Assembly: GCA_964404165.1 (NCBI GenBank) | Contig: CAYOIZ010000035.1 | Location: 3,744 to 67,743, forward strand | Direction: 5' to 3' | Origin: DASYLJ01 sp964404165 | Lineage (GTDB): Bacteria; Desulfobacterota; Binatia; DP-6 | DNA length: 64,000 bases | Shown here: positions 52,756 through 61,313 of the stretch, piece after piece | How positions within the stretch are numbered: the first letter of the stretch is position 1 | Layout of the letters: each line of letters starts with the position of its first letter | Notes under the pieces: model-generated | The model's input: the letters and a program-made list of their open reading frames with translations, nothing else | Told to the model about the DNA's origin: nothing | The model's database searches: none | Translations under genes and position numbers: made by a program

Positions 52756-53805
52756 ATGACCGACGTTCTCCTGCATCCGACCGACGCGCTCGCACAGGCG
52801 CGCGACTACCGCGCGCTCGCGGAGCGCGCGATCGCCGACGAGCCCATCACGCCGGCCGACGCGCGCCGCGTGCTCGCCGGCACCGACGACGAGCTGCCGG
52901 CCCTCTTGTGGGCCGCGTACGCCGTCCGCAGCACACACTTCGGTCGTCGCGTGAAGCTCTGCGTATTGAACAACGCGCGCAGCGGGCTGTGTCCCGAGGA
53001 CTGCGGCTACTGCTCGCAGTCGGCCGACGCCACGTCCGACATCCCGCGCTACCGCCTCAAGTCGGTGCCCGAGCTGGTCGCCGGCGCGCACAGCGCGGTC
53101 GCGCGCGGCGCGCGCCGCTACTGCATGGTCACCAGCGCCCGTGGCCCGAGCGCCAACGACATCCGGCATTTCGGCGCCGCCGCGCGCGCCATCCGCGCCG
53201 AGCTGCCCGACGTCGAGCTGTGCGTGTCGCTGGGCCTCATGGGCGACGGCGAGGCGGTGTCGCTGCGCGAGGCCGGCATCGACTTCGTGAACCACAACCT
53301 CAACACCAGCCGGCGCTTCTATCCCGAGATCTGCAGCACCCACACCTGGGACGACCGCGTCGCCACCGTGCAGAGCGCGCGCCGCGCCGGGCTGTCGGCG
53401 TGCTCGGGCGTCATCGTGGGCCTCGGCGAGACCGACGACGACCTCGTCGACGTCGCGTACGCGTTGGCCGAGCTCGGCGTCGAGTCGTTGCCGGTGAACT
53501 TCCTGATCCCGATCGACGGCACCACGCTCACGACGGGCGATCCGCCGAGCGTCGGCCGTTGCCTGCGCTCGCTGGCGCTGTTCCGTCTCACCAATCCGCG
53601 CGCCGAGATCCGCGCCGCGGGTGGGCGTGAGCGCAATCTCGGTGGGGCGCAGGGGCTGGCGCTGTTCGCCGCGAACTCGGTGTTCGTCGACGGCTATCTC
53701 ACCACCGCGGGACAGGCGCATCGGGACGCCGCCTGCATGATCGAGGCTCTCGGCTTCGAGGTCGAGACCGCGCCGGCGCTGATGGACAGCGCCATGGCGT
53801 TGTGA
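52756..53805 (+). CDS. bioB: Biotin synthase BioB
   Basis: A 349-residue radical SAM enzyme with the cluster motif CPEDCGYCSQS (first Cys near residue 79). The other typical segments are YCMVTSARGPS, NHNLNTSRRFY, CSGVIVGLGETDDD, PVNFLIPIDGTT and a C-terminal AANSVFVDGYLTTAGQ. It inserts sulfur into dethiobiotin using an auxiliary [2Fe-2S] cluster. No other bio genes are adjacent. The gene is divergent from the methyltransferase. Confidence 0.95.
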   Translation: MTDVLLHPTDALAQARDYRALAERAIADEPITPADARRVLAGTDDELPALLWAAYAVRSTHFGRRVKLCVLNNARSGLCPEDCGYCSQSADATSDIPRYRLKSVPELVAGAHSAVARGARRYCMVTSARGPSANDIRHFGAAARAIRAELPDVELCVSLGLMGDGEAVSLREAGIDFVNHNLNTSRRFYPEICSTHTWDDRVATVQSARRAGLSACSGVIVGLGETDDDLVDVAYALAELGVESLPVNFLIPIDGTTLTTGDPPSVGRCLRSLALFRLTNPRAEIRAAGGRERNLGGAQGLALFAANSVFVDGYLTTAGQAHRDAACMIEALGFEVETAPALMDSAMAL

Positions 53806-53848
53806 CGAGACTCGCTCTGGACGCGAGCACGGAAGAAGGGACGAGCGT

Positions 53849-54028
53849 ATGTTCGATCGGCTGGCCAGCTCCAAGTTCAGCACCATCGCGCTGGGTGACG
53901 ACGACGACGACGATCTCGAGGACGACGACGACCTCGACGACGATGACGACGACCTCGATCTCGAGGACGATGACGACGACTGGGACGACGACGACGATGA
54001 CGACGACGAGGAGGACGAGGACGAGTGA
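53849..54028 (+). CDS. 59-residue poly-aspartate microprotein
   Basis: A short reading frame with a purine-rich ribosome site (GAAGAAGGG) ten bases upstream. After MFDRLASSKFSTIALG the remaining 43 residues are almost only acidic: 33 Asp and 6 Glu in the whole protein, broken by four Leu and one Trp. It lies 43 bases after bioB on the same strand. No family is recognised. It might be a metal- or calcium-buffering or protein-shielding peptide. The N-terminal LASSKFSTIALG is normal in composition and may be the functional or targeting part. Confidence 0.6.
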   Translation: MFDRLASSKFSTIALGDDDDDDLEDDDDLDDDDDDLDLEDDDDDWDDDDDDDDEEDEDE

Positions 54029-54037
54029 GGGCGCCCG

Positions 54038-55381
54038 TTAGGCGCCGGCCACCGTCATGCGGCCGATCTTGATGGTCGGCGCGGCCGCCGAGCCGCGAAA
54101 GACGAGGTCGCTGCCCACCATCTCGACGTCCCTGAACATGTCGAGGAGATTCCCCGCGATGGTGATCTCTTCCACGGCGTGCGTGAGCTCGCCGTTCTCG
54201 ATCCACAGGCCGGACGCGCCGCGCGAGTAGTCGCCCGTCACGCCGTTGACGCCGAAGCCGAGCAGCTCGGTGACGTAGAGACCCGAGCGCACCGAAGCGA
54301 CGATGGCCTCCGGCGTGTGCGGCCCCGCCTCCATGTAGAAGTTCGTCGGTGCGACGCCGGGCTCGTCGCCGGCGGAACGGCTCGCGTGACCCGTCGTGCG
54401 CATCCCCAGACGACGCGCGGAGTACGAGTCGAGGAGGTAGCTCTTCAGCACGCCGGCTTCGACGAGCGTGCGGCGCTGCGACGCGACGCCCTCGCCGTCG
54501 AACGGCCGCGATGCCGGCCCCGCGGGGCGCAGCGGGTCGTCGACGATGGTGATGGACGGCGCAGCGATCGTGTCGCCGAGGCGGTCGAGCAGGAACGACG
54601 AGCGACGGTAGAGCGCGCGCCCCGACATCGCACCCGCCAGATGACGGATCAGCGACGCCGCCATCTGCGGATCGAACACCACCGGACACGACGTGGTGGG
54701 TACGCGACGTCCGCCGAGCCGGCGCAGCGTGCGACGCGCGGCCTCGCGGCCGACGGCGGCGGGCGCGTCGAGTGCCGCGAGCTTGCGGTGCGCGGTGTAC
54801 CAGTAGTCGCGCTGCATGGCGCCGTCGCGCGTGGCGATGGGCGTGACGACGAGACTGAAGCTCGAGCCCGTGTAGGCGCCGACGAAGCCCAGGCTGGACG
54901 CGTACGCGACGGTACCACCGCCGCCGCCGAACTCGGCGCCCTCGGAGTTGTCGATCTCGGCGTCGGCCGCCATGGCGGCGGCTTCGGCCTCGCGCGCCTG
55001 TGCCAGCGCGAACGCCGGCTCGAGCGTCTCGACGGCGGCGTCGTAGAGGTCGAGCTCGGGCAGGTCGGTGGCGAGATCGGCGGGGTCGGGCAGGCCGGCC
55101 AGCGGATCGGGCGCGGTCAGTCGCGCCAGCGCACAGGCATCGCGCGCCAGCTCGGCGAGGCCGTCACGCGAGAGATCGGCGGTGCTGACGATGGCCGTCG
55201 AGTCGCCGACGAAGACGCGCAGCCCGGCGCGACGCTCGCGCGCGCGCTTCAGCTTCTCGATCTCGCCGAGGCGGACGCCGACGTCGAGACCGTCGCTCTC
55301 GCCGACGACGGCATCGGCGGCGCGCGCACCGGCGTCGAGGGCGCCCTGGACCAGGAACTGGGCCGTATCGCGGAGGTCCAT
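54038..55381 (-). CDS. pmbA: PmbA/TldE subunit of the TldD-TldE protease
   Basis: A 447-residue protein homologous to PmbA (TldE). It has the LRAERRAGLRVFVG-type N-terminal domain, the TSCPVVFDPQMAASLIRHL segment and the C-terminal GDYSRGASGLWIENGELTHAVEEITIAGNLLDMF. TldE lacks the metal site and pairs with TldD to form a peptide hydrolase that also trims modified peptides such as microcin B17. Its ATG shares a base with the tldD stop (TGATG). It is convergent with the microprotein gene, 9 bases apart. Confidence 0.92.
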   Translation of the reverse strand: MDLRDTAQFLVQGALDAGARAADAVVGESDGLDVGVRLGEIEKLKRARERRAGLRVFVGDSTAIVSTADLSRDGLAELARDACALARLTAPDPLAGLPDPADLATDLPELDLYDAAVETLEPAFALAQAREAEAAAMAADAEIDNSEGAEFGGGGGTVAYASSLGFVGAYTGSSFSLVVTPIATRDGAMQRDYWYTAHRKLAALDAPAAVGREAARRTLRRLGGRRVPTTSCPVVFDPQMAASLIRHLAGAMSGRALYRRSSFLLDRLGDTIAAPSITIVDDPLRPAGPASRPFDGEGVASQRRTLVEAGVLKSYLLDSYSARRLGMRTTGHASRSAGDEPGVAPTNFYMEAGPHTPEAIVASVRSGLYVTELLGFGVNGVTGDYSRGASGLWIENGELTHAVEEITIAGNLLDMFRDVEMVGSDLVFRGSAAAPTIKIGRMTVAGA

Positions 55382-56817
55382 CAGGCCTGGGTCCCGCCGA
55401 CGGTGAGGCCGTCGATCCGGATCGTGGGCAGCCCGACGCCGACCGGGACGGACTGGCCGTCCTTGCCGCAGGTGCCGACGCCGTCGTCGAGGGCGAGGTC
55501 GGCGCCGACGCGCGTGATGCGCGTCATCACGTCGGGCCCGTTGCCGACGAGCGTGGCGTCGCGCACCGGCCGGCCGATCTTGCCGCCCTCGATCATGTAG
55601 GCCTCGCTCGCCGAGAACACGAACTTGCCGCTCGTGATGTCGACGCTGCCGCCGCCGAAGGCCACGGCATAGAGACCGTGATCGACGGAGCGGATGATGT
55701 CCTCGGGATCGTCCTCGCCGGCCAGCATGAAGGTGTTCGTCATGCGCGGCATGGGCATGTGCGCGAAGCTTTCGCGCCGTCCGTTGCCGGTGAGCGGCAT
55801 CTTCATCAGCGACGCGTTCAGGCGATCCTGCAGGTAGCCGCGCAGGATGCCCTTCTCGATGAGGACGGTGCGACCCGTGGGCGTGCCCTCGTCGTCGACG
55901 TTGAGCGAGCCGCGCCGGCTGGCGATGGTGCCGTCGTCGACGACGGTGCAGAGCTCGGACGCGACGCGCGTATTGAGGCGGTTCGAGAACGCCGACGTGC
56001 CCTTGCGGTTGAAGTCGCCCTCGAGCCCGTGGCCGACCGCTTCGTGCAGGAGGATGCCAGGCCAGCCCGGACCGAGCACGACGTTCATCGTGCCCGCGGG
56101 GGCGGGCGTGGCGTCCAGGTTGACGAGCGCCTGGCGCGCCGCCTCGCGCGCGAAGTGCTCGGCGCGCCCGGCGACCAGCTCGCCGAACGCGAACCGTCCG
56201 CCGCCGCCGTGCGAGCCCTGGCGGCGCTGGCCGTCGCGCTCGGCGATGCAGGTGACGCTCAGATGCACGAGCGGTCGCACGTCGCCGACGACGAGCCCGC
56301 TCGGCGTGGCGACGAGGATCACGCGGTGCTCGATGCCGATGCCCGCGAGCACGTTGGTGATGGCGGGGTCGGCGGCACGCGCGACCGCGTCGAGCCGGTG
56401 CAGCAGCGCCACCTGCTCCTCGAGCGGCGTCTCGATGGGCGCCGGCGTGACCGCGTAGAGATCGTGCGGGCCGCGCGCCGGCATCGTCGACGCCAGGCTC
56501 GTGGTGCCGCCGCGCTCGTCGGCGATGCAGCGGGCGGTGCGTGCGGCGAGCTCGAGGCGATCGAGCGACACCTCGTCGGAGTAGGCGTACCCGGTGCGCG
56601 TGCCGGCGAGCACCCGCACGCCGACGCCCTGGCGTACGTTGCGCGTCGCCTTGCGCACCACGCCTTCCTCGAGGGATGCGGTCTGCACGACGCGGTACTC
56701 GAAATAGCAGTCGGCCCAGTCGGCGCGTTGTTCGAGCGCGGTGCCGAGGACACGGTCGAGGTTGCGGTCGGTGAGGCCGAAGCGCTCCAGGAAGAACTGC
56801 TGCGGAGAATCGAGCAT
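55381..56817 (-). CDS. tldD: Metalloprotease TldD
   Basis: A 478-residue protease with the TldD motif HEAVGHGLEGD (first His near residue 258), the HExxxH zinc site of this family. Other conserved segments are GRRESFAHMPMPRMTNTFM and GVGLPTIRIDGLTVGGTQ. It forms a heterodimer with PmbA, whose gene follows directly, and degrades unfolded short peptides. The pair is conserved across bacteria, so the local neighbours may be incidental. Confidence 0.94.
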   Translation of the reverse strand: MLDSPQQFFLERFGLTDRNLDRVLGTALEQRADWADCYFEYRVVQTASLEEGVVRKATRNVRQGVGVRVLAGTRTGYAYSDEVSLDRLELAARTARCIADERGGTTSLASTMPARGPHDLYAVTPAPIETPLEEQVALLHRLDAVARAADPAITNVLAGIGIEHRVILVATPSGLVVGDVRPLVHLSVTCIAERDGQRRQGSHGGGGRFAFGELVAGRAEHFAREAARQALVNLDATPAPAGTMNVVLGPGWPGILLHEAVGHGLEGDFNRKGTSAFSNRLNTRVASELCTVVDDGTIASRRGSLNVDDEGTPTGRTVLIEKGILRGYLQDRLNASLMKMPLTGNGRRESFAHMPMPRMTNTFMLAGEDDPEDIIRSVDHGLYAVAFGGGSVDITSGKFVFSASEAYMIEGGKIGRPVRDATLVGNGPDVMTRITRVGADLALDDGVGTCGKDGQSVPVGVGLPTIRIDGLTVGGTQA

Positions 56818-56881
56818 TCGGTGGAAGCTACCAGAGCCCCCGGGCAGGCGCTATCGAGGTTGCGTGGGCCTCACGTCGGGG

Positions 56882-57943
56882 ATGGACAGCACGGAAGTGT
56901 CGAGGCAATATCCGGCCCTCTTCCCGATGGCACGTTCTCCCAATCGCGGGGCCCTCGTGAACCTCCTCCAGGTTCTCGATCGGCCCGGCCCGCTCTTGAT
57001 CCTCCCGCACGACAATCCGGATCCCGACGCGATGGCGAGTGCCGTCACGCTCAAGTACGTCGTCAACAATCTCATCGACAAGGAAGCGCACATCGTGCTC
57101 GGCGGCATCGTCGGCCGCGCCGAGAACCGGGCGATGCGCACCTACCTCAACATCAATCTGGTGCCGGTCGGCGAGGTGAAGTTCGACGGCGACGTGCAGG
57201 TGGCCCTGGTCGACACGCAGCCGGGACGCCCGAACAACTCGCTGCCCGATGGCGTCATGCCCGCGGCGGTGATCGATCACCATCCCGCCTACGCCGAGTA
57301 TGCCGGCGTGCCGTACCTCGATCTGCGCGAGGAGTACGGCGCCACCTCGACCATCCTCACCGAGTACCTGCGCGAATCGCGGCTCGAGATCGAGCCCAAG
57401 ATCGCCACCGCGCTCTTCTACGGCATCGCCGCGGAGACGCAGGACCTCGGACGCGAGGCGACGCCCGCCGACATCGAGGCGGCGCACTTCCTCTACCCGC
57501 ACACCAACAAGCGCCGACTCGCGAAGATCGAGAACGCGCGCGTGCCGCGCGAATACTTCCGCGTCTTCCGCGACGCCATCGATCGCGCCGTCCTCTACGA
57601 CAAGGCCGTCATCTCCATGCTCGGCGACGTGCAGTATCCCGACATGGTGGCCGAGGTCGCCGATTTCCTGCTGCGGCTCGATCGCGTCGAGTGGGCGGCG
57701 GCGGTGGCGATGTACCAGGGCTGCCTGTACTGCTCGATCCGCACGACGGAGCGCGAGGTGAACGCGGGGGAGATCCTGCAGCGGGTGCTGGGGAGCAAGT
57801 CGGCGGGCGGCCACGACCAGATCGCCGGGGGTCGCATTCCCGTCGGCATCGAGCCCGAGGCACGCGAGCGGGCGGCTGCGGTCGTGCGGGATCGGTTGCT
57901 GAAGGAGCTCGGGGTTTCGGGGGAGGGGCGGCAGCTCGTCTGA
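56882..57943 (+). CDS. DHH-family phosphoesterase (NrnA-like)
   Basis: A 353-residue two-domain protein. The DHH part has LPHDNPDPDAMASA (near residue 43), VDTQPG and VIDHHPAYAEY (near residue 128). The C-terminal DHHA1 domain has SKSAGGHDQIAGGRIP near residue 307. It probably degrades short RNA oligonucleotides or 3'-phosphoadenosine phosphate using Mn2+. I give the ATG at 56882; ATG 56927 also precedes the conserved core and is a valid alternative. It converges on queG across a 133-bp palindrome. Confidence 0.85.
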   Translation: MDSTEVSRQYPALFPMARSPNRGALVNLLQVLDRPGPLLILPHDNPDPDAMASAVTLKYVVNNLIDKEAHIVLGGIVGRAENRAMRTYLNINLVPVGEVKFDGDVQVALVDTQPGRPNNSLPDGVMPAAVIDHHPAYAEYAGVPYLDLREEYGATSTILTEYLRESRLEIEPKIATALFYGIAAETQDLGREATPADIEAAHFLYPHTNKRRLAKIENARVPREYFRVFRDAIDRAVLYDKAVISMLGDVQYPDMVAEVADFLLRLDRVEWAAAVAMYQGCLYCSIRTTEREVNAGEILQRVLGSKSAGGHDQIAGGRIPVGIEPEARERAAAVVRDRLLKELGVSGEGRQLV

Positions 57944-57960
57944 TGCCCGGTCTTCGGGGG

Positions 57961-58093
57961 GCGGCGTGGGTGGTGCGGGCTACGCGCCCCGGTCCTCGGT
58001 GCAAGCGCGCCGGCAAAGCACCGCCACCTCTCTCGTAGATCGCTGCGCGCGCTAGCACCTGCGGGGGCGCCATGCCCGCACCACCCACGCCGC
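57961..58093. repeat. 133-bp palindromic element with perfect 20-bp ends
   Basis: The first 20 bases (57961-57980) are the exact reverse complement of the last 20 (58074-58093). After a 3-base mismatch the pairing resumes for 7 bp, and 57998-58009 pairs 11 of 12 with 58048-58059. The whole sequence can fold into one long hairpin. It fills the gap between two convergent genes. Its ends share a 13-base string (GTGGGTGGTGCGG) with 63914-63926. No transposase is present; a MITE or long-hairpin repeat is the best reading. Confidence 0.72.
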
Positions 58094-58133
58094 TGACACC
58101 GCCGCGGCTCCGATCGTGTGCCGCCGCTCTCCG

Positions 58134-59231
58134 TCACCCGCCGAGCGCAGCAACGATCTCCGCGCTGACCGCGGCGTCCTGCTCGGTGCTGCGCGCGATG
58201 TCTAGGGCGCTGCGTGCTGTGGAGCCGCCGAGACGGCCGAGTGCCCACGCGACATGCGCTCGGACCAGAGGCTCGCGGTCTCCGAACGCCTGCAGGAGTG
58301 ATGGAATCGCTTCGGGGTTGCCGCTATTGCCGAGCGCGACTGCGGTATTGCGCAGCAATCCGCGACGACGCGTGCGCGTCACCGCCGTGCGGCCGAAGCG
58401 CAGGCGGTAGCGATGCACGTCGAGCGTCATCAGGTCCGGTAGTGACGGATGCAGGAACGCGGCGGCGTCGTCGTCGCGCTCGTCGCCGTTCCAGGGACAG
58501 ACCTCCTGGCAGACGTCGCAGCCGAAGACCCAGTTCTCGATCTTGGGGCGCATCGCGGTGGGAATCGCGCTGCGGTGCTCGATCGTCAGGTACGAGATGC
58601 AGAGGCGCGGGTCCATCGTGTAGGGGCCGAGCGCTCCGGTGGGGCAACCGGTGAGACAGCGCGTGCAGGTGCCGCAGTGGTCCGACGGGAGTGGGACCGC
58701 ATCCAGCTCCAGGCTGGTGAGCAGCTCGGCCAGGAAGAAATACGAGCCGGCCGTGCGGTGGAGGAGCAGGGTGTTCTTGCCGATCCAGCCCTGCCCGGCA
58801 CGCATTGCCCACTCGCGCTCGAGGAGCGGGCCGGTGTCGACGTAGGGACGGAACGTCGCCTCCGGGAAGTGCGTGTGGAGCTGCTCGATCAGGGTGCGCA
58901 ACGTCGTGCGCAGTCGGTCGTGGTAATCGACGCCCACGGTGTAGGCGGCGATGCGTCCGCGCAGCGTCGTGCGCCAATCGACGGGGGGCGGCGGGGGCGG
59001 GCGGTACGGCCAGGCCAGGGTGATGACGCTGCGGGCCCATGGGTACGTGCGGCGCGGGTCGAGACGCTCCGCCGAGCGCGTGGTCAGATACGTCATCTCG
59101 CCGGCCCGACCGTCGGCGATCCAGCCCGCCAGGTATTCCTCACGTGGCAGCGGGACGATCGGCGTGCAGCCGGCGAGCGGGAAGCCGAGCGCGTGCGCCG
59201 CCGTCCTGATGCGCTCCTCCCGACCCGACAC
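58134..59231 (-). CDS. queG: Epoxyqueuosine reductase QueG with C-terminal HEAT repeats
   Basis: A 365-residue cobalamin-dependent iron-sulfur enzyme that makes queuosine in tRNA. Two ferredoxin-type motifs are visible: CGTCTRCLTGCPTGAL near residue 187 and CDVCQEVCPWN near 237. The N-terminus (EYLAGWIADGRAGEMTYLTTR) is the cobalamin-binding part. The C-terminal 70 residues form HEAT-like repeats (NSGNPEAIPSLLQAFGDREPLVRAHVAWALGRLGG) found in many QueG proteins. No other que gene is adjacent; it converges on the DHH gene and is divergent from the flagellin. Confidence 0.93.
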   Translation of the reverse strand: MSGREERIRTAAHALGFPLAGCTPIVPLPREEYLAGWIADGRAGEMTYLTTRSAERLDPRRTYPWARSVITLAWPYRPPPPPPVDWRTTLRGRIAAYTVGVDYHDRLRTTLRTLIEQLHTHFPEATFRPYVDTGPLLEREWAMRAGQGWIGKNTLLLHRTAGSYFFLAELLTSLELDAVPLPSDHCGTCTRCLTGCPTGALGPYTMDPRLCISYLTIEHRSAIPTAMRPKIENWVFGCDVCQEVCPWNGDERDDDAAAFLHPSLPDLMTLDVHRYRLRFGRTAVTRTRRRGLLRNTAVALGNSGNPEAIPSLLQAFGDREPLVRAHVAWALGRLGGSTARSALDIARSTEQDAAVSAEIVAALGG

Positions 59232-59264
59232 TGGGCCGGACCTTACGAGCCGGATCGATCGGCC

Positions 59265-59293
59265 TCAAGTACCGGCGAATCGCGTCCGACATA
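59265..59293 (+). promoter_or_regulatory. Sigma-28-like promoter of flagellin gene 1
   Basis: TCAAGT (59265-59270) and TCCGACATA (59285-59293) are spaced as in flagellar sigma-28 promoters (TAAA, about 16 bases, then GCCGATAA). The same pair with the same 16-base gap occurs upstream of the second flagellin gene, which makes a chance match unlikely. Confidence 0.6.
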
Positions 59294-59347
59294 GCATGTG
59301 CGAGGAGGAACGGACGCTCCTCGCGACCCACGCAGGGAGGAGAAGCG

Positions 59348-60175
59348 ATGGCTCTTTTCGTCAACACGAACCTGTTCTCGATCAACGCGCAGCGGAATCT
59401 CGAGGAGACCGCAGACGGCCTGCGCACCTCGCTGGCCCGTTTGTCCTCGGGCGTGCGCATCAACGACGCCGTCGACGACGCCGCCGGCCTGTCGATCGCC
59501 GACAAGCTGCAGCGCGACGTGCGGGTCGCCGGTCAGGCCATCCGCAACGCCAACGACGGCATCTCCGCGCTGGCCATCGGCGAAAAGGCGCTCGGCAACG
59601 TGACCACCACGCTGGTCCGGCTCTCGGAGCTGGCTTCGCAGTCGGCCACGGGCACCATCACGAACACGCAGCGCAGCGCCATCCAGCAGGAGTTCGGGCA
59701 GCTCCTGTCGGAAATCACCCGGATTTCGAACACCACGACGTTCAACGGCGTGAACCTGCTCAGCTCCGGCACGACGGTGTCGGTGCAGGTGGGGCTCGAC
59801 GGGACCAGCAACTCCCGCATCGACTTCACGACCGTCGACGGCTCGCTCTCCGGCATCTTCTCCGGCCAGACGGCGATCGCGGCCGACACGGCGTCGAGCG
59901 CGCAGTCGGCGCTCGGCATCCTCACCTCGGCGATCGCCACCATCACGCAGACGCGCGGTACGCTCGGCGCCTTCCAGAGCCGGCTCGTGACCTCGATCGC
60001 GAACCTGCGGGTGGCGCGCGAGAACTTCAGCGCCGCCGAGAGCCGCATCCGCGACACCGACGTCGCGGTGGAGACGGCGAATCTCACCCGCGCACAGATC
60101 CTGCAGCAGGCCGGCGTGGCGATCCTCGCCCAGGCCAACCAGCAGCCGCAGCTGGCCCTCCAGCTCCTCCGCTGA
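59348..60175 (+). CDS. fliC: Flagellin (copy 1)
   Basis: A 275-residue flagellin with a short central region. The N-terminal D0/D1 helices (FVNTNLFSINAQRNL, LSSGVRINDAVDDAAGLSIADKL) and C-terminal helices (RIRDTDVAVETANLTRAQILQQAGVAILAQANQQPQLALQLLR) are typical. GGGAGGAG is the ribosome site. The protein is over 95 % identical to the next gene's product, with differences such as SIAD versus AIAD. A T-tailed hairpin follows and a separate promoter precedes copy 2, so the copies are transcribed independently. Confidence 0.96.
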   Translation: MALFVNTNLFSINAQRNLEETADGLRTSLARLSSGVRINDAVDDAAGLSIADKLQRDVRVAGQAIRNANDGISALAIGEKALGNVTTTLVRLSELASQSATGTITNTQRSAIQQEFGQLLSEITRISNTTTFNGVNLLSSGTTVSVQVGLDGTSNSRIDFTTVDGSLSGIFSGQTAIAADTASSAQSALGILTSAIATITQTRGTLGAFQSRLVTSIANLRVARENFSAAESRIRDTDVAVETANLTRAQILQQAGVAILAQANQQPQLALQLLR

Positions 60176-60198
60176 CGCAGACGGGTTCGGGTTCGACG

Positions 60199-60246
60199 TG
60201 GGTGGCCGTTCCGGGCGCGACGCTCGGGGCGGCCGCCCAGGTTTTT
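60199..60246 (+). terminator. Intrinsic terminator between the flagellin genes
   Basis: A 15-bp stem with G-U pairs (60199-60213 with 60225-60239) is followed directly by GGTTTTT. It starts 24 bases after the stop of flagellin copy 1 and should end that transcript. Confidence 0.8.
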
Positions 60247-60305
60247 CGGGCCGATAGCGTCGCCGCGCAGAGCGCATTGGGGCCGCCATGGCGGTCCCGA
60301 ACGTC

Positions 60306-60333
60306 TCAAGTCGGTGCCGTCTTCCTCCGATAA
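60306..60333 (+). promoter_or_regulatory. Sigma-28-like promoter of flagellin gene 2
   Basis: TCAAGT (60306-60311) and TCCGATAA (60326-60333) lie with a 16-base gap after TCAA. The -10 part matches the GCCGATAA consensus of flagellar sigma-28 in seven of eight positions. It is about 65 bases before the start codon. Confidence 0.72.
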
Positions 60334-60399
60334 ACCTCCAACGTCAGGGACCCGGTTGGGGACGGACCCCCGGCCGAATGAACCCAAGGAGGACACCTC

Positions 60400-61227
60400 A
60401 TGGCTTTGTTCGTAAATACCAACCTCTTCTCGATCAACGCACAGCGCAACCTCGAGGAGACCGCAGACGGCCTGCGGACATCACTGGCCCGCCTGTCGTC
60501 GGGCGTCCGCATCAACGATGCGGTCGACGACGCCGCCGGTCTGGCCATCGCCGACAAGCTGCAGCGCGATGTCCGCGTCGCGGCGCAGGCGATCCGCAAC
60601 GCGAACGACGGCATCTCCGCGCTGTCGATCGGTGAGAAGGCGCTCGGCAACGTGACCACCACGCTGGTCCGGCTCTCGGAGCTGGCCTCGCAGTCGGCCA
60701 CGGGCACGATCACCAACACGCAGCGCAGCGCGATTCAGCAGGAGTTCGGTCAGCTCCTGTCGGAAATCACGCGCATCTCGAACACCACCACCTTCAACGG
60801 CGTGAACCTGCTCAGCTCGGGTACGACGGTGTCGGTCCAGGTGGGTCTGGACGGCTCGGCGAACTCCCGCATCGACTTCACCACGGTCGACGGGTCGCTG
60901 TCGGGCATCTTCTCCGGGCAGACGGCGATCGCGGCCGACACGGCCTCGAACGCGCAGTCGGCGCTCGGCATCCTCACCTCGGCGATCGCGACGGTCACGC
61001 AGACCCGTGGTACGCTGGGCGCGTATCAGAGCCGGCTCGTCACCTCGATCGCGAACCTTCGGGTCGCGAAGGAGAACTTCTCCGCTGCAGAGAGCCGGAT
61101 CCGCGACACCGACGTCGCGGTGGAAACCGCCAACCTCACCCGGGCGCAGATCCTCCAGCAGGCCGGTGTCGCTGTGCTCGCGCAGGCGAACCAGCAGCCG
61201 CAGCTGGCCCTGAGCCTCCTCCGGTAA
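60400..61227 (+). CDS. fliC: Flagellin (copy 2)
   Basis: A 275-residue flagellin nearly identical to copy 1 (for example AIAD versus SIAD, SIGEKALG versus AIGEKALG, LALSLLR versus LALQLLR). AGGAGG lies before the ATG at 60400. The middle domain is short, as in small flagellins. Codon choices differ at many synonymous sites from copy 1, so the duplication is not recent even though the proteins are nearly the same; this points to selection for both. It heads fliD, fliS and a chaperone gene. Confidence 0.96.
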   Translation: MALFVNTNLFSINAQRNLEETADGLRTSLARLSSGVRINDAVDDAAGLAIADKLQRDVRVAAQAIRNANDGISALSIGEKALGNVTTTLVRLSELASQSATGTITNTQRSAIQQEFGQLLSEITRISNTTTFNGVNLLSSGTTVSVQVGLDGSANSRIDFTTVDGSLSGIFSGQTAIAADTASNAQSALGILTSAIATVTQTRGTLGAYQSRLVTSIANLRVAKENFSAAESRIRDTDVAVETANLTRAQILQQAGVAVLAQANQQPQLALSLLR

Positions 61228-61258
61228 TCGATGCCGCGAGGCGCAACATTCGGTAGCA

Positions 61259-61290
61259 CCGGGTCGGGGGTCGCGAGACCCCCGGCCCGG
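61259..61290 (+). terminator. GC-rich hairpin between flagellin 2 and fliD
   Basis: A 14-bp stem with one G-U pair (61259-61272 with 61277-61290) closes a GCGA (GNRA) tetraloop. There is no T-run, so it may act as an attenuator or mRNA-stabilising structure that sets flagellin above fliD levels. Confidence 0.5.
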
Positions 61291-61313
61291 CGTCCGGCCG
61301 AGACGGAGACTAC

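Noticed and set aside
53877..54689. A 270-codon minus-strand frame overlapping the Asp-rich microprotein and pmbA
   Set aside because: It reads the acidic repeat out of frame into poly-Arg and shadows pmbA.
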